From NCBI GenBank assembly GCA_023935145.1, contig CM043702.1, forward strand, positions 62,811,001-62,875,000: 64,000 nt of DNA, in the 5' to 3' direction. Position 1 is the first letter of the stretch. The number at the start of each line of letters is the position of its first letter. This document shows, piece by piece, positions 11,863 to 24,140 of the stretch. The notes under the pieces were generated by a model. It worked only from the letters and a program-made list of their open reading frames with translations, did no database searches and was not told the origin of the DNA. The DNA comes from Bretschneidera sinensis (lineage: Eukaryota > Streptophyta > Magnoliopsida > Brassicales > Akaniaceae). The translations under genes were made by a program, and so were the position numbers.

Positions 11863-13662
11863 TGTTGGTAGTATGCTCTATAAGCCAATGATGTTTAATG
11901 TCTAAGGATATTATTTGTAAAACAATCTTATTCAAATTATTATCATAATTCATGACAAATTTATTTACCATAAATATTTGTTTAGTTACGTTGTCATGAT
12001 TAAGTCCATAGAGTAGGCAATGGAGATAGGATTATGATGAGATCATAATTTTGAGACATAATCTTCTCGAAATTTTTTCTCTCAAATGTTCCTGGTCGTA
12101 GAATACTAAATGGACAATTAGTAATCTAGATAGACTGGTACATACTATGTTTGTTCAATTGTGAGAGTGATTGATCTCAATGTCACTTTTTTGGTAGAGA
12201 CTAAAATAAGTAGGTAGGTGCTCATTAGAGAATGAGTTCATTGAACATGACTCAATTTAAGAACTCTTAATGAAGTTTTACTTATCTGTCAATAGGTAGT
12301 TCTTATGTTATAGTTGTTCATGTGATCCTTAGACTTGAAGTACCATGGTTATCTTGTATGCAACTTATTATACTTTGATGTTATTTAATATTGTTTTATT
12401 CATGGATCATTAATTGGTAGTACTTGTGTGGTAAAGACTAAAATAAGTAGGTAGGTGCTTATTAGAGAATGAGTTCACTGAACATGACTCAAGTTAAGAA
12501 CACTTAATGAAGTTTTACTTATCTGTCAATAGGTAGTTCTTATGTTGTAGTTGTTCATGTGATCCTTAGACTTGAAGTACCATGGTTATTTTGTATGTGA
12601 CTTATTATACTTTGATGTTATTTAATATTGTTTTATTCATGGATCATTAATTGGTAGTAATTGAATATAATGGAAGTATGTGAGTGTACAATAAAGGATC
12701 TATCACTACTAAGCAAAAATAAAGAATGTCCTATGTGATCTACTAAGATATAATTTAGGAAGTTTCTTGGCCAAGGTAGGGTGAGAATTACAAAGGAGTT
12801 TCAAATTTCATTATAAGAATTATATTCTTGAGATCTAGACACATAGTATTAGTGTTAAAGGTTTGATAGTAATTTCATACCCAAATTAGCTTAATCGGGA
12901 CATTGCATGATGGGATGAATTGCATGGTAACTGAAAACAGAAAGATTCAAGGTTTCATAACCAAATTCACACTATCGAAGTAGTCATGATATGTTGCTAG
13001 GTGTCACTCATGATTGTAGAGGTTCTAAGAATTAATTTAATAGATAATTAATTAATTATTATAAAAGGAATAATCTAAAAGAGTTTTGATTTAAAATAAA
13101 TTAGAATAAGTTCTAATTAATTGGAAAGTGTTTCAATTGCAATTAAATAAAAGTTATGACCTAAAACCATATTAGTTTGAACTTAAAAGGTCACACATAA
13201 AAGTGCCAATGTTTAATTAAGAAATAAATGCAGGGGTTTAGTTTATAATTAATAGTTAGTTGCACTTAACTCTAATACTATAGATAGTTTATGAGTGTGT
13301 AAAAATTCGCTAGCACATAAACTACACACAAGTTTCTCATAGGGTTTTAGTTTTTCTTTTTTCCATAAAAGAGAGAGAGAGAGAGCTAATTGAGAGAGAA
13401 ATCATAATTCAAGATTTTTCCTATTTGGACTTTCTTTAGAGATCACATACTTTTGTGATTATTGTGGATTCATGAACGCAAGAATTTGAATTCAAGTGTG
13501 TTGGAGAATTCAGGCACAACAAATTCAAGGAGTCAAGAACACAGCAAATCAAAGGTAATATTTATATTTTTGAATGTTCTAGATGTTGTACATAAATCAT
13601 AAGGTGGTCAAGGGTTAATAGGAATTAATGAAAAATTTTAATTTTTTGCTACGTTTTCTACA
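11863..13662 (+). repeat. 3' LTR of copia element K
   Basis: Starts tgttggtagtatgc right after the purine tract and is taken to end at tttctaca (13662). The partner LTR is absent, so the right edge is inferred from the TG...CA rule only. It contains a 237-bp tandem duplication and a GA microsatellite at about 13371-13386. Confidence 0.7.
12199..12672 (+). repeat. 237-bp tandem duplication inside the K LTR
   Basis: gactaaaataagtaggtagg starts at 12199 and again at 12436. The copies are nearly identical through catggatcattaattggtag. Confidence 0.9.
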
Positions 13663-15450
13663 TTGATCTCCTTCAATTAGAGTTCTCCCTCTTGTCTAAA
13701 CCGAGTTCTAACCCGTCTAGATCTTTAGGAAATATCTAAATTTAAACTAAGGAATTTTATTGTACACTATCATTCAAGCATGTACTTTTAGTTTATATCA
13801 CTCAAAGAGTTATAACAAATATAGAAACCAAACAAAATAAACACGACAAGAGTAAATGAAATGAAATCAATCCACTGTGATAATTACATTATCTAATCTA
13901 CTTTGAACAAGAGGTACAAAAATATAACCAAAATAGAAAGCAAGGAAATCAAAGAGAAAAAAATGCAAATGCCAAAATTGAGGCTTCTACAACACAGTTA
14001 TAATGTGGATTGCAACGGGGAACCACAAGGGGGGAAATTGCAACAGGGGACCATATAGGGGTCTTCCACGGTATGCGGATCGTAAAACAAGGCCATGGAT
14101 TATATATTAAACATGTCGAGACAATTTAATTTTTACATATAAAATAAACATCACATTACTAAACTCTTTCCTCCCCGTGGAATAACACACAATATCAAGA
14201 AGTACTATGTAAATTGCAACACATGACCTAGATGATATTCCACGGCAGGCCTGAATTAAAAAAAAAGAAATCAACAAAAAGAATAACAACATAATAGAAT
14301 TAGAAGTAAATATATATTAAACAAGTTAAAGCAACAAAATTATGATATAAAAAATAATCAACATGAAACGCCTTCTATCAGCATATTACTATGTGATGCC
14401 AAAGAGGTCTCGCGCAGATTAGTGCAAGATAGAAACAGGGTACCACATGGTAATTATCTTATAGGTAGAACATGCAGTGCATTTAAGAGAGAGTAAAACA
14501 AAGGAGATGGTGTACGGATTCGATATAAATCATATAAAAAAAATCAAAACGAAACTAAACTAAATTATAAAGCCTATTTTCATAGAGCTTTGAATGTGCA
14601 GGGTATTTTAATACTTTTATTCCTCAATAAAAAAACTATAAAAATAAAAATTTTACTAAATTTTTTGGCTAAGGGATTTTTCATGTGAGGATATCATCCT
14701 CATAGATTCCTTTCATTTTTGAAATTTCAAATGAACTTCAAAGATTCTTTTTTTCTTTTAGAGGAAAACCAATTACAGAGGGAGTGGTTTTGACTAGTAA
14801 TTTGGGAGGGTTTGTTCTATGAGAGGGGGATGTATTTTTCAGTGAAAGACCCAAGGTGCAGGCTAAACTTGGATATACCCAAAGGATATTTTTTTTGGTA
14901 GTAAAAGTGATATGCATTCAATTTAGTGAAATGCACTATATTTAATAATCTATTTTCTCTATCTTTTCTAGGATGTATTTGTGAGTGTATTATTCATGTA
15001 TATTTTTTGTGTATATGTTGTATCTATGTCTCTTTCTCTTTAGTTGCAAAGAGAGGTATTTACAGGTAAGAATGGAAGAGATGGATGACGTTAGCGTGAT
15101 GGGAGCCAAGCACCAAAGAGGAATTTTAGGAAGAAGATGGGGTTAGATTAACAGGTGAAGTGATGGGATAAAAGGTCTGTTACGCAACACCGATGGGTGA
15201 AGTGTGATTTAATTTGCTAAAACCCAAACCCGTAAAGCTCTTTTAGGACTATCTTTAATTCATTTAAACCAAGCCTAAGATAATCCAACACCCATTTGAA
15301 GCCGTTACGGACCCGAATGGTTTGTGTTGGGCGGATTAGAATGGGTTAGCTTGATTGGGCTCATTGAGAATGTGAACTTGGGTTTATAATCGGTCTCACT
15401 CCAAAATAAGTTCAAGTCTTTAATTTCATCAATTCCGAGTGCATTGGGAC
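13663..15450. other. Unassigned AT-rich interval
   Basis: No gene, LTR pair or transposon ends recognised. It holds short low-complexity runs and two purine-rich stretches near 14015-14060. The longest open frames are about 60 codons and show no family resemblance. It may be remnant repeat sequence too old to identify. Confidence 0.5.
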
Positions 15451-15499
15451 CAAAATTCATTATAGGACCCTATGCGTGGTCCATTCCAAATTTTAGAAT

Positions 15500-17213
15500 G
15501 AAATTGGGTGTTTACACACCCTACAACAAAATGAGGTTACCGAACATAAGCACTGTCATTTGCTCAATATTGCTTGATCGCTTCATTTTCAATCTAATGT
15601 TCCATGCAAATTTTGGAGTGAATCTTACTTACAACAACACATCTCACTAATCGCGTACCATCTAAATTGTTAAAAGGTAAAACACCATATGAATGACTTT
15701 TTAATAAAATCCCCTCTTATACTCATTTACGTATTTTTGGTTGTATTTGCTATGCACATAATCATTCACCAAAAAATAAATTTGATTCTCGTGCTAAACC
15801 TAGAATTTTTATCGATTATTCTTATGCTCAGAAAGGATACAAAGTCTATGACTTCAAAATTGGTAAAGTTCGGGTGAGCTTAAAGGCACTTTAAGTTGGA
15901 GCTAATTTTTTAAAAATTTAACCAAAAATTAGTCAAATTAAATCAAACCTTATTAAATTTTATTCAATAACAATTAAAACATCAATTAATAGGTGGTTTG
16001 ATTTGATTAATTTTTTGACAAATTTTAAAAATTAAGCTCCAACTTAAAGTTGGTTTTAAGCTCACCCAAACATCTCTTTATACAAGCAGGGATGTCAAAG
16101 TCTTGGAGACATCTTTTCATTTTCATCGCCATGAAACTGGTATAAATCCTTCCTCTAATGACGTCATTCTTCATGCCCTTATTCCCGAACCCATATGAAG
16201 GTTACAATGTAGATCTCATCCTCCTCTTCGTCCACAAGATTGTGTGTGCTTTACAACCCATGCTCAGTCTCTTTCTTCAAATGAAGGTACTCTCATTCTC
16301 ATTAATTCTCAGTTGTCTTAAACAAATATTTTACATTCACAAAAGACTTTTATTGAATCTCTTTCTGCCACTAATGAAGCATTTAGCTTTTTCAAATCTG
16401 TTTTATCCCCACTTTGACAAGAGGCAATGCAACATGAAATCACAGCTTTTAAGCTCAACCACATCTAGTCCTTGGTCCTTCTTCCTCTTGGTAATAAACC
16501 CATTGGCTACAAATGGGTTTACAAAGTCAAAAGAAAATCTGATGGCTTTATTGAACACTTTAAAGCATGTTTCGTAGCTAAGGGATATATAAAAACATAA
16601 GGTATTGATTTTCATGAGACATATGGCCCAGTGGCCAAGTTGCTTACAGTTTGTGCGCTACTCTCTCTTGCCTCAATTGTATATTGGTCTTTGTATCAAA
16701 TTGATGTGAACAATACTTTTCTGCACGGTGATTTAGATGAAAAGGTCTATATGTCTTTTCCACAAGGTTATCGAAGTAAAGGGAGAATTTGGTATGCCAT
16801 CTTCATAAATCACTATACAGTCTTAAACAAGCGTCTCAAAACTAGTTTGCTAAGTTTTCAAATCTTTTACTTGAAGCTAGCTTCATACAGTCCGAAAATG
16901 ATTATTCCTCGTTTACAAAATGCAAGGGAAATTTGTCTGTATTTATGCTTGTTTATGTTGATGAAATTATCATCACATGTTCAAATTCGAAATCTATTAA
17001 TGTGTTGATAGCTTTTCTACACCAACGGTTCTATGTTAAAGACCTGGGATTATTGAAATATTTTCTTGGCATTAAAGTGGCTTGCTCAAAACAAGGGATT
17101 CTATTTAGCCAACACACATATACTTTGGACATTCTCACCGATGTTGCTCTTACAGATGGACACTCCACAAACTTTCCCATGAAACAAAATCTAAAACTTA
17201 CAAATTTAGATGG
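15500..17213 (+). pseudogene. Copia element B, left part: integrase end and RT (split by A2)
   Basis: Decayed Ty1/copia polyprotein, Ale/Retrofit-like by RT wording (inference). About 15500-15867 reads across two or three frames as the integrase C-terminal part (KFWSES, NRVPSKLLKGKTPYE, AHNHSPKNKFDSRAKP, YSYAQKGYKVYDFKIGK). A MITE (15868-16071) interrupts it, and it resumes at SLYTSRDVKVLETSFHF. The RT starts about 16440 ([18 protein letters not shown]). It includes LYQIDVNNTFLHGDLDEKVY (16694-16753), a frame change near 16800, then LVYVDEIIITCSNSKS, where the second catalytic Asp of the usual YVDD is Glu. It ends at LKLTNLDG, exactly where A2 inserted, and continues at 28801. Confidence 0.85.
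15868..16071. mobile_element. 204-bp MITE with long terminal inverted repeats
   Basis: Left end gttcgggtgagcttaaa, with an inverted match at the right end. The inverted arms run about 45 bp each (through ttaagttggagct). The core is AT-rich and non-coding. It interrupts the integrase-RT linker of copia B. I could not define a clean target duplication, so the superfamily is left open. Confidence 0.8.
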
Positions 17214-18550
17214 TGATAGATGCTTAAATATTCATATTTAAGCCCCCTTAGTTACAGTTGTTAGGTTCTTTATTACGTTAATTTGGTCTCTTTTACTCCA
17301 TTTGTGTGTTTTACATGTTTTTATAGGGTCTTGGAGAAAAAGAAGCAGTTTTGGCACTTAAAGGAAGAAATCTGGAAGCCCTGGAGCATTCTCTGGACAA
17401 AATGCGTTCGATCGCACCATGCAATGCGATCGAGCGCACATGCGATCGTGCGTATGCTTGAAGGATCAAGCGCACACTACGATCGAGCGCAAGGCACACT
17501 GCGATCGAGCGCACATGTACGGGCGTGAACAGCAAACTGCAGAACCCTATTTTGGAAATAAGAGAATTGTTGTTTTAGGAAGGTTTAGGAACTCATGGTT
17601 CTCTTAGGACTTCTCAAAGACCTATAAATACACTTGTAAATCACACACTTAAGACACACCTTAGATAGAAAACACTTCTCTCTTTTCTTTTACTTGGAGT
17701 TGAGGGCTTGGGAGAGAATTGACGCCTCTTCTCTCGGGTTTATTCTTCTCCTTTATGTTTAGTTTATTTATAATGTTTACTTCAGTTAGTATGTGTAACT
17801 AACTCTCTTATAGGGCTCGATTGAAGCCCTAGTTATGCATTCCCATATTTTTATTCATTGATAAAATCTTTGCCAATAGCTAATTATGTTACTTAACTTG
17901 ATTAACACCTATGCTTATTTAAATTCCTCATATGTATGTGTAAGGCCAACGTATGCATGTGGTATGGATGGGTTAGTTAGATCAATTTGGATGACCAAGT
18001 CCTGGGTCTAACATTAGTAATAAAGGATATCTTATCCGGATACCCGGGTTAATCAACATGGGAAACCGGGAGTAGATACCATGCCCTAGGTCTCTGGTGG
18101 TTGTCGATTTCCACAGTACTTATGTTTCCTTAAGGAACAACTCGAGCAGATACCATGCTGAATCCCTTAAGGAAGAAAAGAGTTAGAGTAGATATCATGC
18201 CTAACTCGTTGCTTAGGGAAATCAATAGCTTAAGGAGTAGATACCATGCCCTTAGGTTGGCAACCAGTAGGTATACATAATAAAGCTAGTGCACCGATAC
18301 CTTATACACATTGGGAATGTATGACTAGTGGTGGATATCAAAGCCCTATGTCTTTATTATCATAAAACCACTTTCCAACATTTATTTATCTCTTTTTACT
18401 TTAGAGAAACTAATTCTAAAAGTAATTTTACCAATCCCTGTGGAGATGACCATGCTTTCGCACACTAGACTACACTGATGACCTTGTGCACTTGCAAGTA
18501 TAACTAGTACGATTATTCACCTATTTATTTAGGTATATACTCGCACAACA
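17214..18550 (+). repeat. 5' LTR of Athila element A2
   Basis: Starts tgatagatgc and ends cgcacaaca. TATA box tataaata at 17623-17630. GATCGAGCGCA-like units cluster at 17400-17522. Four stem-loops with the shared loop agtagataccatgc lie at 18061-18256. A possible 5' splice site (tttag/gtatat) is at 18533. Confidence 0.94.
17623..17630 (+). promoter_or_regulatory. TATA box of A2 5' LTR
   Basis: tataaata in agacctataaatacactt, about 100 bp downstream of the CpG-motif cluster. The same arrangement occurs at 24450 upstream of the third ORF. Confidence 0.75.
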
Positions 18551-18556
18551 AGTTTT

Positions 18557-18574
18557 TGGCGCCGTTGCCGGGGA
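18557..18574 (+). other. Primer binding site of A2 (tRNA-Asp type)
   Basis: tggcgccgttgccgggga, six bases after the LTR, the standard Athila primer site with no mismatch. Confidence 0.9.
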
Positions 18575-18797
18575 TTGCGCTAAATTTTCTTTTAGAATTA
18601 TTTTCGTCATTATTTTTATTATGCTAAAAATCTCAAAAATTTTAAGTTTCTGTTTTTATTTTCATTGAAAACCCTAATCTATTTCTTTTCTGTTGCAGGT
18701 ACTCCAGGGAGTTTTCTGTGCCACTTGCGATTGATCGCACCTTCTTGTGTGATCGAGCGCAATTAAGGCAGAGAGTTACCCGGGCAATAGTATTTTT

Positions 18798-19822
18798 ATG
18801 CTGCACTTAGGAAATTGTTCCCAATTCATGCACGGACTACGATCCCAACATCCAACAGTCTTTCCCCTTGATCCCGAGCTTGAGAGGACCATCCAACACA
18901 ATCTTAGAAACAATTTTGAGGAGGAAGAAGAGGAATTCACTAAAGAAACACCAATGGCAGAACAGCTAGAAAACCAGCAACCGCCTGCACGAATACCGAT
19001 GAAGCAATCCTTCATCCGATGAAACCTTAGTCAGCCATCATGCATTGCATATCAATCTGAGGCGAAAAGCAACTATTACATATCTCCACAAATACTAAGT
19101 GCACTAACTCACTTTCGGGGTACACCCAACGAAGATCCACACTTGCACCTCCGGGAATTTTTCGATCTTTGCAAATTCCAGTATATCCAAGGCCTAGACC
19201 AAGAAGGAATAAGGTTAATTCTATTTCCCTTTTCCTTAAAAGATAATGCTAAACTGTGGTACAATTCTTTACCTGCAGTTTCAATCCACACTTGGGATGA
19301 GTTAACTATCAAATTCCTAAGGAAATTATTCCCAGCCCAAAAGACAAGGCAATTGAGGAAGGAGATCCAATCTTTCCAACAAAGGGATGGAGATCTATTC
19401 TTTGAGGCATTGGGACACTTCGATGAGCTAATACTCAAATGCCCACACCACAACCTACCTCAAGATGAGCTGGTATTATCCTTTTATGAAGGTCTGAATG
19501 ACATGAATAAAGGCATTGCTGATTCCGATTGTGGAGGGGTACTGATGGAGAAAAGCAGTGAAAAAGCCATGGAATTGTTTGAGGCATTGAGTGAGCATAC
19601 CCAACAATTCTCCTCAAGATATAAACAAGAAGTCAAAAGCAAAAGTATGTATAAAGCTACTCTAAATGGTGGAACCTCTACCCAAATAGCTGCTCTGGAG
19701 AGGAAGCTAAATATGATTGTAAAAGCCATGACTGCTCAAAAGCCTCACCGAGTCCACAAGCTACATCACCCCAGGTATGTGCTATATGTGCCCAATTTAA
19801 TCACACCACTGAGACCTGCCAT
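18798..19822 (+). pseudogene. A2 gag
   Basis: Starts at the ATG at 18798. The first 74 codons include an acidic stretch (NNFEEEEEEFTKE) and end at a TGA (19020), at the same place as a TGA in A1. The same frame then continues through 19800: RGTPNEDPHLHLREFFDLCK, FSLKDNAKLWYNSLPAVS, KFLRKLFPAQKTRQLRKEIQ, PQDELVLSFYEGLNDMNKGI and LMEKSSEKAMELFEALSEHT. A one-base deletion relative to A1 near 19738 shifts the frame. In the shifted frame an intact CCHC zinc knuckle (CAICAQFNHTTETC, about 19778-19819) follows. Gag would form the particle and bind RNA. This copy is split by one stop and one frameshift. Confidence 0.9.
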
Positions 19823-20956
19823 TTGTATTCATCTACAGATCCCGAGCAAGTGAACTATGTGGGACCAAACAGTGCATATGCATACAACCCTAGATGGCGG
19901 AACTACTCCAACCTATCATGGAGCAACAATCAAGACTCCTTGAACCCTCAAGGGCAACAAAGGAACATCTATAAAGCAACCCAACCCATTCCAGAACCCA
20001 AGAAGGATGATCTAAAGAGTCTTGTAAAGCAACTGGCCCTTCAACAACAGCAATTAATGACAACACATAAGCAAGCAATTCAAAGGTTAGAGGCACAAAT
20101 AGGACAATTGGCTAAGGAGCTAAGTGAAAGGAAGCAAGGTGAACTCCCCGCACAAACATTACCAAATCTAAGAGGGCATCAGCAGCTGAAAGCCGTTACA
20201 ACTCTCCGAAATTGTAAGATCATAGGAGTTAATGAGCCAGCTCAAACATCTCCAGCGAAGCCATCCATATCCAAGGTTAGTGAAATAGAGAAATGGAATG
20301 CACTACCTTTCCCTCAAAGGTTAGTAATGCCCAAGAAAGATAAACTGCTTGATATTTTTGAAACCTTGAGAAAAGTAGAAATTAACATTCCCTTATTAGA
20401 TGCAATTAAACAAATTCCTGCTTATGCTAGATTTTTAAAAGATTGTTGCACTAATAAAAGAAAGTTTAAAGAACATGAGACAGTGGGTCTAACTGAAGAG
20501 GTAAGTGTGGTATTGTTAAGAAAACTACCACCAAAACTGAAAGATCCGGATAGTTTTACTATTCCCTGTAGGATAGGTGATAAGTTGTTTGAACGAGCAT
20601 TACTAGATTTGGGAGCGGGGGTAAATTTGCTACCGTACACGGTATTCGAAACCCTAGGTTTGGGGGAGTTACAACCAACTTCTATTACTTTACAGTTGGC
20701 AGATAGAAGTATCAAAAGGCCTTGGGGTATTCTTGAGGATGTCCTAGTTAAGGTAGGAGAATTCATTTTGCCTGCTGATTTCATTGTGCTAGATATGGAG
20801 GAATGCCCTATACCATTACCCCTACCCATCATATTAGGGAGACCCTTCATGAGAACTGCTGATACTAAGATTTATGTGAAAAAGGGTATAGTAAGTATGA
20901 AAATCAATGGTGAGAAAATAGAATTTAAAATATTTGATTCAATGAAACTTCCTTAA
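19823..20956 (+). pseudogene. A2 gag tail and protease
   Basis: Open frame of 377 codons. The first third is the Gln-rich post-knuckle region (LALQQQQLMTTHKQAIQRLE, coiled-coil-like). The middle is the conserved linker TLRKVEINIPLLDAIKQIPA. The last 140 codons are the aspartic protease: RALLDLGAGVNLLPYTVFET with the catalytic Asp, TSITLQLADRSIKRPWG, and PIILGRPFMRTADTKIY. It ends in TAA (20954-20956) where A1 has CAA in the same context, a C-to-T change, so protease and RT are separated only by a point mutation. Confidence 0.9.
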
Positions 20957-20983
20957 GATGACTTTGAATGCTTTAATGTTTGT

Positions 20984-22921
20984 ATGATACAAAACTTTGT
21001 TGAGCAAGCTTTTCAGGTCCAACACAATGATCCATTAGAGACTACTCTTACCAACAGCTTCATAGAGATTGATATTGAGCAAGAATATGAAGATGTTACT
21101 GATGACATCATCACAACTGTGCACCTTCTTGCAATCTCTCCAAAATACTCCAGTATGTATCCTCCTCCATTTGAATCTCTCATACCCACTAATACTACTC
21201 TTCTCCCATCCATTGTGCATGCACTAACATTGGAACTCAAGCAGCTACCCGAGCATTTAACATACGCCTACTTGGGAGAAAATGAGACTTTACCTGTGAT
21301 TGTAGCTGCTAACTTGAGTAGTGGAGAAGAAGGGAAGCTGCTAAGAGTTCTTAGGGAGCATAAAACTGCCATTGGGTGGACTATTGCTGACATTAAGGGG
21401 ATAAGTCCAGCAAAGTGCATGCATAATATTTACCTTGAATAAGAAGTAAGGCCCACTCGAGATGCTCAAAGAAGACTTAACCCACACATGAAGGAGGTAG
21501 TAAAGGCTGAGATATTAAAGCTACTAGATGTTGGCATCATTTACCCTATATCGGATAGCAAATGGGTGAGTCCGATCCAAGTCGTTCCTAAAAAGAGTGG
21601 GATAACCGTGGTAAAGAATGAAGATGAGGAGCTCATACCGACAAGAAAAACAACGGGTTGGAGAGTATGCATTGATTACCAGAGATTAAACAAAGTAACT
21701 AGAAAAGATCATTTTCCCTTGCCATTCATTGATCAAATTCTAGAGAGGTTAGCCGGACACAGTTATTACTGCTTCTTGGATGGGAATAGTGGATACAATC
21801 AAATCGCCATAGCACCTAAGGATCAAGAAAAGACTACATTCACATGTACTTTCGGTACATTTGCTTATAGAAGAATATCATTCGGTTTATGCAACGCACC
21901 AGCCACTTTTCAAAGATGTATGATGAGCATTTTTTCCGATATGGTAGAGAAATATATTGAGATATTTATGGATGATTTTAGTGTCTTTGGATCTAATTTC
22001 GATGAGTGCCTAAATCATTTGGAAAATGTCCTAAGGAGATGTGAAGAGAGTAATTTAGTACTGAATTGGGAAAAATGTCACTTCATGGTTCAACAAGGTA
22101 TTGTGTTGGGTCACTCCATCTCAGACAAAGGTATTGAGGTAGACAAGGCTAAGGTTGACATCATTTCAAAGCTACCTCCCCCTCTCACGGTCAAGGGCAT
22201 TAGAAGTTTCCTTGGACATGCCGGTTTTTATAGAAGATTCATCAAGGACTTCTCCAAAATCTCGAGACCTATTTGTGTACTATTGACTAAAGATACCAAG
22301 TTTGAATGGAATGATGATTGTATGCAAGCTTTTAAAACCTTGAAGAATGTTCTCACCTCTACCCCAATAGTGATGGCACCGGATTGGAACCTCCCTTCCG
22401 AATTAATGTGTGATGCCAGTGACTTCGCCTTGGGAGCTGTCTTAGGTCAAAGAATCAATAAGGTACCTCATGCTATTTACTATGCTTCTAGAATATTAAA
22501 TGATGCTCAGCTTAACTATTCTACTACTGAAAAAGAATTGTTAGCTGTTATTTTTGCTTTAGAGAAGTTTAGATCATATCTTATTGGTTCTAAATTTATT
22601 GTATTCACTGACCATGCTGCTCTGAGATATATGTTTTCTAAGAAAGATGCAAAGCCTAGGCTAATCAGATGGATACTCCTACTCCAAGAGTTCGATTTAG
22701 AGATCAAAGATAAAAAGGGGAGTGAGAATGTAGTTGCGGATCATTTGTCAAGACTCCCATATGAGAGTGATGATAAAGAGTTACCATGGTATGCTGATAT
22801 AGTTAATTATCTAACTGTTAAAATTTTTCCCCCAGGTATGACTATTCAAGAAAAGAAACAGCTAATATCTCTGTCAAGACACTACCATTGGGATGATCCA
22901 TACCTTTTCAAGCTCTGCCCC
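20984..22921 (+). pseudogene. A2 RT and RNase H
   Basis: Same frame as the protease. 20984-21442 is the protease-RT linker (LTYAYLGENETLPVIVAANL, HKTAIGWTIADIKGIS), closed by TAA at 21440. 21488-22921 is the whole [58 protein letters not shown], the catalytic [10 protein letters not shown], and [15 protein letters not shown]. RNase H follows: [17 protein letters not shown] (Asp), [19 protein letters not shown] (Glu), [11 protein letters not shown] (Asp) and VVADHLSRL. An extra C in the run at 22918-22921 shifts the frame just before integrase. All catalytic residues are still visible. Confidence 0.93.
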
Positions 22922-24140
22922 TGATCAAATCGTCAGAAGATGTATCCCAGAAGAGGAGCATTCGAGCTTGTTGCAACATTGCCATCAGTTTGCTTATGGA
23001 GGTCATTTTGGAGCAAAACGAACAGCTCTTAAGGTACTCCAATCTGGTTTCTATTGGCCTAACCTATTTAAAGATGCTTTCTCCTTTTGCAGCTCATGTG
23101 ATAGATGCCAGCGGACAGGTAACATCTCTTCCCGAAATCAAATGCCCTTACAAAATATTCATGTAGTAGAACTCTTTGATGTATGGGGTATTGATTTCAT
23201 GGGACCCTTTCCTAACTCATTTAGCTATTTATATATTCTTGTAGGCGTGGATTATGTGTCTAAATGGGTCGAGGCTGTCCCCTCAAGGACTAATGATCAC
23301 AAAGTGGTCATCAAGTTTTTGCAGGCTAACATTTTTACTAGGTTTGGAACTCCAAGAGCAATCATCAGTGATGGGGGCAGCCACTTCCATCATCGTTCTT
23401 TTTCTGAACTACTCCAAAAATATGGGATTACTCATAGAGTTGGCACTCCATATCATCCTCAAACCAGTGGCCAAGTAGAAATAAGCAACCGAGAGATCAA
23501 AGGAATTTTAGAAAGGACAGTAAAGCCGAATCGGAAGGATTGGTCTCTACGCTTAAATGATGCTTTGTGGGCATATAAGACAGCTTATAAGACCCCAATT
23601 GGCATGTCTCCCTACCACCTAGTCTTTGGAAAAGCATGCCATCTCCCGGTAGAATTAGAACACCGAGCATATTGGGCCATTAAGCAGTTTAACTTTGACA
23701 TGAAGCAAGTGGGTGAGAAAAGGAAGCTACATGTAAATGAGCTTGGAGAATTAAGATATGAGGCCTATGAGAATGCAAAGTTGTACAAGGAACGGACCAA
23801 AGCTTATCATGACAAACAACTAGTCCGGAAGAAGTTCCATGTAGGGCAAAAGGTGCTGCTATATGACTCCCGATTGAGGCTGTTCCCAGGCAAGCTCAAA
23901 TCCAGATGGTATAGTCTGTACATGGTCACCAAGGTCTTTCCTCATGGTGCATTAGAAGTCTGTGGCCCCAACGAAAATCAGCCCTTTACAATCAATGGAC
24001 ACAGAGCCAAGCCATAGCTCGACACCAAATTTCCTCTAAGAGATGAAGACTTGGCACTTGAATCAGTACAGTATACAGCTGAAACACAAGCACTAGAGCT
24101 CCAAGAGGTGGACTCTAAGTGCCTCCTTCCAAACAACTAG
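22893..24140 (+). pseudogene. A2 integrase
   Basis: In the shifted frame: zinc-binding HHCC ([18 protein letters not shown], then CSSCDRC), and catalytic core with Asp in [11 protein letters not shown], Asp in [11 protein letters not shown] and Glu in [20 protein letters not shown]. Then [20 protein letters not shown] and the C-terminal DNA-binding domain ([31 protein letters not shown]). A TAG at 24015 cuts off the last 40 codons, which remain open to 24140. The core looks undamaged, so the only lesions here are the upstream frameshift and this late stop. Confidence 0.93.

Larger units (their letters stand above)
9545..13662 (+). mobile_element. 5'-truncated copia element K
   Basis: The 3' part of a Ty1/copia retrotransposon: end of integrase, RT, RNase H, a purine tract (caagtgggagat, 11851-11862) and a 1.8-kb LTR-like end (11863-13662, tgttgg...ctaca). 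The 5' LTR, gag, protease and most of the integrase are missing. Long LTRs of this sequence style and the RT wording suggest the Angela/Tork group, which is an inference. Its left edge is fused to A0 without any visible target duplication, so this is not a simple insertion. Confidence 0.8.

Noticed and set aside
15190..15500. Start of copia B gag or protease
   Set aside because: No copia residues can be read before about 15500; the match begins mid-integrase.
17283..17607. Short ORFs with RSSAH, CDRAH or AIERT repeats
   Set aside because: They are translations of the GATCGAGCGCA motif array in three frames. The first Met in several is not ATG.
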